DNA from: Fidelibacterota bacterium
Lineage (GTDB): Bacteria; Marinisomatota; Marinisomatia; Marinisomatales; UBA8229
Reading direction: 5' to 3'
Assembly (NCBI GenBank): GCA_002686675.1
Contig: NYYF01000037.1
Location: 1 to 6,247, forward strand
DNA length: 6,247 nucleotides
Shown here: positions 1 to 5,765 of the stretch, piece after piece
Numbering within the stretch: position 1 is the first letter of the stretch
How the letters are laid out: each line of letters starts with the position of its first letter
Translations under genes and position numbers: made by a program
The notes under the pieces: generated by a model
The model's database searches: none
Seen by the model: only the letters and a program-made list of their open reading frames with translations
What the model was told of the DNA's origin: nothing

Positions 1-2632
1 CGGTTTTACAAAACTGTCTGCAGGCAATGAACCTGCTGCCCTAGCCTTATTAGAAAAACAACGTGACCTCCTGAAGCCTATTGTAGAAAAGCATGGCGGT
101 TCCTGGCTCAAAGAGATTGGTGACGGATTACTACTGTCATTTGAAACGACTAAGGAAGCCGTTCATTGCGCCATTGAAATGCAACAAGTTGTAAAGGAAG
201 TTGAAAATCTGAATCTCAGGATCGGTATCCACCAGGGCGAAGTTGTGTTCCAGGGAAATGATGTTATTGGAGATGATGTGAATATTGCTGCCAGGATTGA
301 GCCATTTGCTGCTCCAGGTGGAGTCGCGATTTCAGGCAGAGTAAATGCATCTCTTGAAAGAGACCCGGATTTTGAAACGCATTACCTTGGTCAACCACAG
401 CTGAAAGGTGTTTCTCAAACTGTGAAAGCTTATTGCATCACATCTCATGGGTTACCCAAGACAGACATGAGTAAAGTAAATGCAAAATTAGAGCCGGAAG
501 GGTTTCAGTGGAATGTGAAAAATACGATTGGGATTGCCGCTTCTGTGATTGGACTATTTATGCTGATCAATTTTATGTTCCTGCGTATCGGTTTTGCGGA
601 TGAAGAAGAAGTACCTTCCATTGCTATTTTACCTTTCGAGAATAAGGGCGCAGATGAAGATGAGTTTTTTGCCTATGGGATAAGCTCTGATCTGATTGCT
701 GATGTGACCGGAACTGGAATGATTCGTGTTGCGGGGTTGAATGATATTGAGAGACTTGATTATGGCAGTATGAGCTATAACGACCTTTCTGATGAACTTC
801 TGGTGCGCTATGTAGCAAAAGGAACCTTGTGGAAGATGGACACCATGTTTCAACTTTCTATGGAACTTTTTGATACAAAAAATTCTGAAGTAGTCTGGTC
901 AAATAGGTGGCAGACAGCATGGCAGGATCTATCTATAATCAAGGACGACCTTGCTGATAAAATTCTGGACAACCTGAATATTAATATTCTCAAGAATATT
1001 GAACAGGGAGCCGTTGCCACTAGTCCAGAAGCATATGAATACTATTTAAAAGGAAAGTATAAGTTTGAAAAAAGAGTTACTGCTGAAGATCTTGAAATAG
1101 CACAGGGCCTTTTTCAGAAGGCGGTAGATCTTGATAGTAGTATGATTATGGCCAGAGTATTATATGCTAGGACTTATGCCTTTCAAAATAATTTTGATCG
1201 CTCAATAGAATTATACAGTAGCCTATTAACCTATTCGGAGCAAGCAAATAATAAGGAAGGCATTGCCTATGCATTATATGGCATAGGAACCATGCTGTTT
1301 TTTAGTGGTGAAGAAAATAGTAAAGTAATGGAATATTATGAGCGAGCAATCAAAATTGTTGAAGAAATTAATTTTATAGAACTTAAGACAAGACTTCTTA
1401 TTAATATGGGGGTTATTTATCAACAGAATGGTGACAGAGAAAAATCTTTGGCCAATATGGAAAAAGTGCTTGAAATTGCAGAAAAAATGGATGACAAAGA
1501 GATGCAATCTTTTTCACTTACAAATATTGGGTATTTCGTTCAGATTGATGAACCAGACAGGGCCCACGAATATTTCAAACGAGCATTATCATTAGCGGAA
1601 GAGATTGGTTCTAATGAGAGAATTGCTATGATTTCAGAAGCCCTTGCCCAATACTACAACTCGTATCGGGTTAAAAATTATAATAAAGCTATGGAGTATG
1701 CCAAACGGGCTTTAGGTATATATAATACGTTGGGCAATGTATTTGGTGAATATGGTTCTTTGATAAAGGTTGGATCTATTTATGCAAAATTAGAAGATTA
1801 TAAGCAAGCCTTGGATTATTATAATCAGGCTTATGAGTTAATGAAAGATGATATTAATAAGACGTATACCATTGACGCCTTTTTTGGGTTTAGCGAAATA
1901 TATGTTCAGTTAAAGGACTATGATAAGGCTTTAGATTATCTTACACAAGCAATGGTGATGAGTGAGGAAATTGCCGATAATAAATATATAGTTTGGACTA
2001 ATTTTCATCAAGGAAATTTATATGCAACGATGGGAGATTATGATAGCGCTATAGAAAAGGCAAATTCTGCAAAAAGTTTATCTGAAGAGATCGTGAATAA
2101 ATTAGCGTTAGTTAATATGTTGGCTCTATTGGGTGAGATACATGCTCTTAAAAGAGGAGAGACTGATATAGGCTTGGATTATTATAATCAAGTATTAGAA
2201 TTGATTAAGGAATTAAATCCTCCAAAAGATTTTATCGCTAACAATCTAATTCCTATTGGTTGGGTTTACTCAACAAAGGGTGATTACAAGATTGCAGCAG
2301 AACAATATTTAGAAAAAGCTTTGGAGATAAAGAAAGAGATTGGTGATGACTTGGGTCTATGGGGTAGTCTATGTCTTTATCTTTCTTACAAGCACCTTGG
2401 CAGGGACTACGATGTAGCTCATATTAAGAAACTGATTGATGATGAGAATAATATTGATTTTGAGACCAACTATATGATTTATCAACTCTTGGGTGAACGG
2501 TCCTACCTGAAGACCGCCTATGACCAGGTTAAAGAGAGAGAAGATGTGCTTGATACCAATCTTAGAGAGAAGTTTTACAACTATCCCACACCGAAAGCAA
2601 TTATTGAAGAGTGGCAAATGATCCAATCCTAA
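1..2632 (+). CDS. Membrane-anchored class III adenylate cyclase with TolB-like and TPR domains (5'-partial)
   Basis: The frame is open from base 2, so the true start lies upstream of the window. By alignment with the paralogue at 2636 about 17 codons are missing, giving a full protein near 893 aa; the Met at 179 is internal (AIEMQQ). Predicted to convert ATP to cAMP. Visible catalytic residues are the Lys and Asp of KEIGDG (110-124), the Asp at 260-262, and the Asn (281-283) and Arg (293-295) of DDVNIAARIE; the first metal-binding Asp is outside the window. A hydrophobic helix (about 527-588, GLFMLINFMFL) follows, then a TolB-like region (about 614-985, SIAILPF ... VVWSNRW), then a TPR array (about 1025-2400) and a C-terminal region shared with the paralogue. 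Cytoplasmic cyclase and periplasmic TolB/TPR topology is inferred from the single helix. The ligand or partner is unknown. It is probably cotranscribed with the next gene, 3 bases away. Confidence 0.9.
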   Translation, partial: GFTKLSAGNEPAALALLEKQRDLLKPIVEKHGGSWLKEIGDGLLLSFETTKEAVHCAIEMQQVVKEVENLNLRIGIHQGEVVFQGNDVIGDDVNIAARIEPFAAPGGVAISGRVNASLERDPDFETHYLGQPQLKGVSQTVKAYCITSHGLPKTDMSKVNAKLEPEGFQWNVKNTIGIAASVIGLFMLINFMFLRIGFADEEEVPSIAILPFENKGADEDEFFAYGISSDLIADVTGTGMIRVAGLNDIERLDYGSMSYNDLSDELLVRYVAKGTLWKMDTMFQLSMELFDTKNSEVVWSNRWQTAWQDLSIIKDDLADKILDNLNINILKNIEQGAVATSPEAYEYYLKGKYKFEKRVTAEDLEIAQGLFQKAVDLDSSMIMARVLYARTYAFQNNFDRSIELYSSLLTYSEQANNKEGIAYALYGIGTMLFFSGEENSKVMEYYERAIKIVEEINFIELKTRLLINMGVIYQQNGDREKSLANMEKVLEIAEKMDDKEMQSFSLTNIGYFVQIDEPDRAHEYFKRALSLAEEIGSNERIAMISEALAQYYNSYRVKNYNKAMEYAKRALGIYNTLGNVFGEYGSLIKVGSIYAKLEDYKQALDYYNQAYELMKDDINKTYTIDAFFGFSEIYVQLKDYDKALDYLTQAMVMSEEIADNKYIVWTNFHQGNLYATMGDYDSAIEKANSAKSLSEEIVNKLALVNMLALLGEIHALKRGETDIGLDYYNQVLELIKELNPPKDFIANNLIPIGWVYSTKGDYKIAAEQYLEKALEIKKEIGDDLGLWGSLCLYLSYKHLGRDYDVAHIKKLIDDENNIDFETNYMIYQLLGERSYLKTAYDQVKEREDVLDTNLREKFYNYPTPKAIIEEWQMIQS
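554..582 (+). repeat. 29-bp identity in the membrane helix, gene 1 copy
   Basis: This stretch encodes the core of the transmembrane helix and is identical at DNA level to 3239-3267 in the paralogue, including all third codon positions. The flanking sequence on both sides is also highly similar at protein level (ASVIG before, RIGFADEEEVPS after). Confidence 0.85.
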
Positions 2633-2635
2633 GTT

Positions 2636-2665
2636 ATGCCTGAACCCACCCGCAAACTCGCAGCC
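2636..2665 (+). repeat. 30-bp direct repeat, copy 1 (start of gene 2)
   Basis: This is the start of the second cyclase gene. It recurs at 4929-4958 with one mismatch (position 27 of the repeat), so the two copies bracket the whole of gene 2 with a unit length of 2293 bp. It is a natural substrate for deletion or amplification of the intervening gene. Confidence 0.9.
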
Positions 2666-4936
2666 ATAGTATTTACCGATATTGTTGGTTTTACCAAACT
2701 CACAGCTGATAACCAGCAAAAAGCCAGTGATCTCCTCGATATTCAACGAAACGAAATAAAACCCATAGTAGAATCCCATAATGGCCAATGGATCAAGGAA
2801 ATGGGTGATGGACTTATTCTAACTTTCGATACAATTACCAATGCAGTCAAATGCAGTATAAAAATCCAGGAAAAAGCTAAAACTATTAATGATCTAAATC
2901 TAAGGATTGGGATTCATCTTGGAGAGATATTAGAAAAAGAAGGTGACATCATTGGTGATGATGTCAATATAGCAGCTCGAATTGAGCCATTTGCCGCTCC
3001 CGGTGGTATTGCCATTTCTAATAAAGTAAATGATGCCCTGATACGTGAAGCAGATTTCACCACAAAATATCTTGGTAAACCGAAACTGAAAGGCGTTGGA
3101 CAGGAAGTAAAAGTATACTGTATTACGTCTCATGATCTTCCGGAAACTGACCTGTCGAAAGTCTCTGCCAAGTTAGAGCCTGAAGGATTCCAGTGGAATG
3201 TAATGAATTCCTTGGGCGTTGCCGCTTCCGTGATTGGTCTATTTATGCTGATCAATTTTATGTTCCTTCGGATTGGTTTTGCAGATGAAGAAGAAGTACC
3301 ATCTGTAGCTATTTTACCCCTTGATAATAAAGGAGCTGATGAGGATGAATTTTATGCCTACGGTATCAGTTCTGACCTTATTTCCGATGTAGCATCAGCT
3401 GGACTTATCAGAGTTGCAAGCCTGAATAGAATTGAAGAATTAGGCGATATACCAGTGAATGATATGGCTAAACAATTAGACGTAAGATATATTGCTGAAG
3501 GTGCGCTTTGGAAAAGAGATAGTATTTTTCAACTATCCATGGAATTATATGATACTAAATCTGAAAAGGTTGTTTGGTCAGAAAGATGGCAAAAAAATTG
3601 GAGTGATTTTCCCAGTATAGGAGATGTGCTTTCTGAAAATATCCTCAAAATCCTTAAAGTGGACCAGCGATCAGACGCGCAAAAAATTGCTTTAAATCCA
3701 GATGCCTATGAATTTTATCTAAAGGGAAAACATAAATATGAAAAGCGTGAATACGCTGAAGAAACGGAGATTGCAAGAGGGCTCTTAAAAAAAGCAATAG
3801 AATTGGATGAAAATTTGATAGCTGCGCAACATTTACTTGGGTCGACTTACTCGGGCATAGGTGACTGGGATAAGGTTTTTGAGATCTATTCGTCTGCATT
3901 AAAACGAGCTGAACAGCTTGGTGATAAGATGTGGATCGGGCGCAGCATTCGTAAAATTGGCAATTCGTTCTATGGAAAGGGGGATCAAGACAAGGCTTTG
4001 GAAAATTGGGAAAAGTCCCTTGCAATTGCTGAAGAAATTGGTGATAAGTCAGGGATGAGCGGAAGTCTAAACAATATTGGGATTGTATACCATGGTCAAA
4101 AAGACTATGACAAATCTTTAGAATACCACAGCAGGTCGCTTACAATAAATGAGGAGCTTGGTGATAAGTCTAGTATAGCATCGAATCTCGGTAACATTGG
4201 GCAAGTACACCACCAACGAGGAGAGACAGAAAAGGCATTTGATTATTTGAAAAGGTCCCTTGCAATTGCTGAAGAAATTGGTGATAAAACAGCGACTTCA
4301 AATATGCTTTTTAAACTCGCATTGATTTATAAAGACAAAGGTAATTATGATAAAGCTTTACATTATACAATAAGGGCATTACAAAACTACGGAGACCTAG
4401 GTTACGGGGGAAGAGAATTTTCAGCGATGGAATGGATTGGATGGGCTTACTTTACCATGGGTATATATGATCAATCCATTGATTACTATGAAAAGCGCCT
4501 ATCTGTGGATAACGAATCAAGCAATAAAGAGTGGATCGCCTTTATTTATTGGAAACTAGGCTTGAGTTATTTTTATGCTGAAAATTATGTTAAAGCTTTA
4601 GAAAATTTTGAAATGTCTACCCAGATAGCTTTAGAAGCAACAAATGAAGAAATGTTACATGTGAAAATTTATCTGGCCTTAACTAAAAAACAACTTGGCA
4701 AAGAATATGATATTTCGGAAATACTTAGTATAGATAAAATCGAAGAAAAGGTTCGAAATTATTATGTTGATCAATTTGGTCTTTATAAACTTTTAGGTGA
4801 TAGAGTATACTTAGAAAATGCCTATAATGATATCCAGGGAAAAGCAGATCGTATGGAAGATGAATTCAAACAAAAATACCTAAACTATCAAGTCCAAAAA
4901 CAAATCATAGAACTATGGGAAAAAGAGAATGCCTGA
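2636..4936 (+). CDS. Membrane-anchored class III adenylate cyclase with TolB-like and TPR domains (complete paralogue)
   Basis: Complete 766-aa protein starting MPEPTRKLAAIVFTDIVGFT. The full class III catalytic set can be placed: metal-binding Asp15 and Asp58, substrate-selecting Lys54 (KEMGDG) and Asp104, and transition-state Asn111 and Arg115 (DDVNIAARIE). The Lys/Asp pair is the one known for ATP specificity, so adenylate rather than guanylate cyclase is predicted. One hydrophobic helix lies at about residues 190-211, a TolB-like region at 223-345 (SVAILPL ... VVWSERW), TPRs at about 355-690 and a conserved C-terminal tail at 690-766. The TPRs have a 40-residue period, longer than the usual 34. 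The start is fixed by homology and by position 3 bases after the upstream stop. There is no Shine-Dalgarno motif before it, so translational coupling to gene 1 is plausible. It is 127 aa shorter than the estimated length of gene 1, mostly because it has fewer TPR units. What it senses is unknown. Confidence 0.93.
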   Translation: MPEPTRKLAAIVFTDIVGFTKLTADNQQKASDLLDIQRNEIKPIVESHNGQWIKEMGDGLILTFDTITNAVKCSIKIQEKAKTINDLNLRIGIHLGEILEKEGDIIGDDVNIAARIEPFAAPGGIAISNKVNDALIREADFTTKYLGKPKLKGVGQEVKVYCITSHDLPETDLSKVSAKLEPEGFQWNVMNSLGVAASVIGLFMLINFMFLRIGFADEEEVPSVAILPLDNKGADEDEFYAYGISSDLISDVASAGLIRVASLNRIEELGDIPVNDMAKQLDVRYIAEGALWKRDSIFQLSMELYDTKSEKVVWSERWQKNWSDFPSIGDVLSENILKILKVDQRSDAQKIALNPDAYEFYLKGKHKYEKREYAEETEIARGLLKKAIELDENLIAAQHLLGSTYSGIGDWDKVFEIYSSALKRAEQLGDKMWIGRSIRKIGNSFYGKGDQDKALENWEKSLAIAEEIGDKSGMSGSLNNIGIVYHGQKDYDKSLEYHSRSLTINEELGDKSSIASNLGNIGQVHHQRGETEKAFDYLKRSLAIAEEIGDKTATSNMLFKLALIYKDKGNYDKALHYTIRALQNYGDLGYGGREFSAMEWIGWAYFTMGIYDQSIDYYEKRLSVDNESSNKEWIAFIYWKLGLSYFYAENYVKALENFEMSTQIALEATNEEMLHVKIYLALTKKQLGKEYDISEILSIDKIEEKVRNYYVDQFGLYKLLGDRVYLENAYNDIQGKADRMEDEFKQKYLNYQVQKQIIELWEKENA
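3239..3267 (+). repeat. 29-bp identity in the membrane helix, gene 2 copy
   Basis: Identical to 554-582. It lies at the boundary between the cytoplasmic cyclase domain and the predicted periplasmic TolB-like domain. Confidence 0.85.
4015..4047 (+). repeat. 33-bp repeat within the gene 2 TPR array, copy 1
   Basis: Encodes the SLAIAEEIGDK-type end of a TPR unit and is identical to 4255-4287, exactly 240 bases (two 40-residue repeats) later. The octamer GGTGATAA also recurs at 3920, 4040, 4160 and 4280, exactly 120 bases apart, marking the repeat phase. Confidence 0.88.
4255..4287 (+). repeat. 33-bp repeat within the gene 2 TPR array, copy 2
   Basis: Identical to 4015-4047. The sequences between the two copies and after the second have diverged, so the identity is a patch rather than a clean duplication of a whole 240-bp block. 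Confidence 0.88.
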
Positions 4937-4958
4937 ACCCACCCGCAAACTCGCTGCC
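4929..4958 (+). repeat. 30-bp direct repeat, copy 2 (at the end of gene 2)
   Basis: Matches 2636-2665 at 29 of 30 bases. The match begins exactly at the ATG and ends exactly after the tenth codon. It marks the downstream edge of the tandem cyclase array. Confidence 0.9.
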
Positions 4959-4961
4959 TAA
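4929..4961 (+). pseudogene. Remnant of a third cyclase copy: first 10 codons, then stop
   Basis: An ATG overlapping the last 8 bases of gene 2 in another frame opens MPEPTRKLAA and then meets TAA at 4959-4961. The first 30 bases match the start of gene 2 (2636-2665) at 29 of 30 positions, and the single difference is a synonymous Ala codon (GCA/GCT). After base 4958 similarity ends abruptly, and there is no similarity upstream of the ATG. The simplest reading is the 5' end of a third tandem cyclase gene whose remainder was deleted. Its purine-rich leader (AAAAAGAGA) could still permit translation of a 10-residue peptide, but no function is implied. It is in the same frame as the lipoprotein gene that follows 27 bases later. 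Confidence 0.8.
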
Positions 4962-4988
4962 AACGCATGTAGATACATAATAAATGTA

Positions 4989-5483
4989 ATGTTATTATTT
5001 AAAAAAATAATACAGATTAGTTTTCTTCTTTTATTTATTGGATGCTACACAATTTTCGATAATATGCCTAATGGTGAAACCAATTCCTTACGGTACCATC
5101 TAGGAACCACTACATCTGCCTATTTCCAAAACAGTGTTCAAGAAATTGCTGCATTATACGGATATTCAATAAAAGAATATGCTAATTACGGAAATTATCA
5201 GATCGCAGATACTTATTGGAAAAATCGGGATCCATATCCAACTGAGTCAGATAAAGGATTTTTAGGAGCAAAAACAAAATTACTATTTACAGCATCAAAT
5301 GATAGGTTGGACTCATTTGAATATGATGCAAATTTATTTACCTGTTATTTAGATATTGTAAATAGCTGCTTCGATGGTGATAAATGGATAGAGTATAACG
5401 ATGGGCCTGAACTCCAACTATCATTGGATAGCATTGCGGAAGAAATAAAAAATGAATTAATTATGAATATGCAACAGTTGTAA
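4989..5483 (+). CDS. Small predicted lipoprotein of unknown function
   Basis: A 164-aa protein that I do not recognise. The N-terminus MLLFKK is basic and is followed by a hydrophobic stretch (residues 7-18) ending FIGC, so Cys19 is the likely lipidated residue of a signal peptidase II site. Phe at -3 is slightly off the classical lipobox. The mature part is rich in Tyr, Asn and Asp, as is usual for an exported protein, and has two further cysteines (119 and 127) that could form a disulfide. The last 20 residues look helical (SIAEEIKNELIMN). The start at 4989 is chosen because the signal peptide needs it; the next Met is residue 26, after the lipobox. No Shine-Dalgarno is visible and the leader is AT-rich. 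It follows the cyclase remnant by 27 bases in the same direction, so cotranscription with the cyclases is plausible but unproven. Confidence 0.75.
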   Translation: MLLFKKIIQISFLLLFIGCYTIFDNMPNGETNSLRYHLGTTTSAYFQNSVQEIAALYGYSIKEYANYGNYQIADTYWKNRDPYPTESDKGFLGAKTKLLFTASNDRLDSFEYDANLFTCYLDIVNSCFDGDKWIEYNDGPELQLSLDSIAEEIKNELIMNMQQL

Positions 5484-5637
5484 CGTTGGCGCTACTATAT
5501 TAATAGGTAATGAAACAATAAAAAGGTCAGAGTGAATATGTATTTAAGTAACTTGAAATTAATATAAATAACTTTTGAATTTGCCTTGACATCGTTTAAT
5601 CTATTTACATAGCTTCCAAAGGTTTATTTATGAGATG

Positions 5638-5673
5638 ACACGTATATTTCGTGTTTATCTACGTGCTAAACAC
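5638..5673. promoter_or_regulatory. Overlapping, mutually exclusive inverted repeats
   Basis: Three pairings are possible: ACACG (5638-5642) with CGTGT (5650-5654); CACGTA (5639-5644) with TACGTG (5660-5665); and GTGTTTA (5651-5657) with TAAACAC (5667-5673). The first shares bases with both of the others, so they compete. This could be an RNA switch in the receptor leader, or a double operator in DNA. Arms of 5-7 bp in AT-rich DNA may also be chance. Confidence 0.3.
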
Positions 5674-5697
5674 TTGTCTTGGGAATATAAATTTGAC

Positions 5698-5726
5698 TTT
5701 ATCGTCTATCAATCTCTTGATAAAAT
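5698..5726 (+). promoter_or_regulatory. Candidate promoter for the TonB-dependent receptor
   Basis: TAAAAT (5721-5726) matches five of six bases of a sigma-70-type -10, with a weak TTTATC 17 bases upstream. A start near 5733 would leave a short leader containing the ribosome binding site. A consensus TTGACA further up (5586-5591) is an alternative -35 but lacks a matching -10. If the host uses Bacteroidetes-type promoters these consensus rules do not apply. Confidence 0.2.
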
Positions 5727-5739
5727 TAATAGTTATTAA
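5726..5739. repeat. Small AT palindrome (TTAATA-GT-TATTAA)
   Basis: Six-base arms with a two-base spacer, located just after the candidate -10 and before the ribosome binding site of the receptor gene. The position would suit a repressor operator, but all arm bases are A or T and chance is a real alternative. Confidence 0.3.
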
Positions 5740-5753
5740 CAAAACTCTATAAC

Positions 5754-5758
5754 GGAGG
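5754..5758 (+). promoter_or_regulatory. Ribosome binding site of the receptor gene (GGAGG)
   Basis: Strong Shine-Dalgarno core seven bases upstream of the ATG at 5766. It fixes that start and contrasts with the absence of such a motif before gene 2 and before the lipoprotein gene. Confidence 0.85.
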
Positions 5759-5765
5759 CTACATA

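Larger units (their letters stand above)
5484..5765. other. 282-bp AT-rich intergenic region
   Basis: No convincing gene is seen on either strand. I see no strong GC-rich hairpin with a T-run after the lipoprotein stop, so no intrinsic terminator is called. The stretch holds a perfect TTGACA (5586-5591) without a good -10 at standard spacing, a TAAAAT (5721-5726) with only a weak -35 (TTTATC, 5698-5703), overlapping inverted repeats at 5638-5673, a small palindrome at 5726-5739 and the ribosome binding site of the receptor gene. Confidence 0.6.

Noticed and set aside
624..853. Two overlapping antisense ORFs of 64 and 74 aa
   Set aside because: They lie opposite the conserved TolB-like coding sequence and show no recognisable domain, so they are shadow frames of gene 1.
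1274..1507. Antisense ORF of 77 aa
   Set aside because: A Phe/Ile-rich translation opposite the Glu/Lys/Asn-rich TPR codons is the expected shadow of AT-rich coding DNA.
179..2632. Treating the Met at 179 as the start of gene 1
   Set aside because: The frame is open to base 2 and the upstream codons encode the conserved cyclase sequence (GFTKLS ... KEIGDG), so 179 is an internal Met and the real start is outside the window.
2369..2788. Antisense ORF of 139 aa spanning the gene 1/gene 2 junction
   Set aside because: It is opposite two well-supported coding ends with conserved protein sequence, has no recognisable motif, and its length is explained by low stop frequency in the complement.
2930..3133. 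Antisense ORF of 67 aa opposite the cyclase domain of gene 2
   Set aside because: It lies opposite conserved catalytic sequence (DDVNIAARIE) and has no recognisable domain, so it is a shadow frame.
3654..4025. Antisense ORF of 123 aa
   Set aside because: Shadow of the gene 2 TPR array; no domain is visible and its composition mirrors the sense codons.
3920..4287. CRISPR-like array suggested by the 120-base periodic repeats
   Set aside because: The repeats are in frame within a TPR coding region and the period equals 40 codons; they are protein repeats.
5538..5567. Nine-residue ORF after the lipoprotein gene
   Set aside because: Too short and without any supporting signal; expected by chance.
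5586..5615. Promoter built on the perfect TTGACA
   Set aside because: At 16-18 base spacing the -10 candidates (such as ATAGCT and TAGCTT) are poor, so it is noted only as an alternative -35.
5635..5739. 34-codon ORF (MTRIFRVYLRAKHL ...) in the intergenic region
   Set aside because: There is no ribosome binding site at a usable distance, no family is recognised, and it overlaps the inverted repeats and candidate promoter. It could be a leader peptide, but nothing beyond an open frame supports it.
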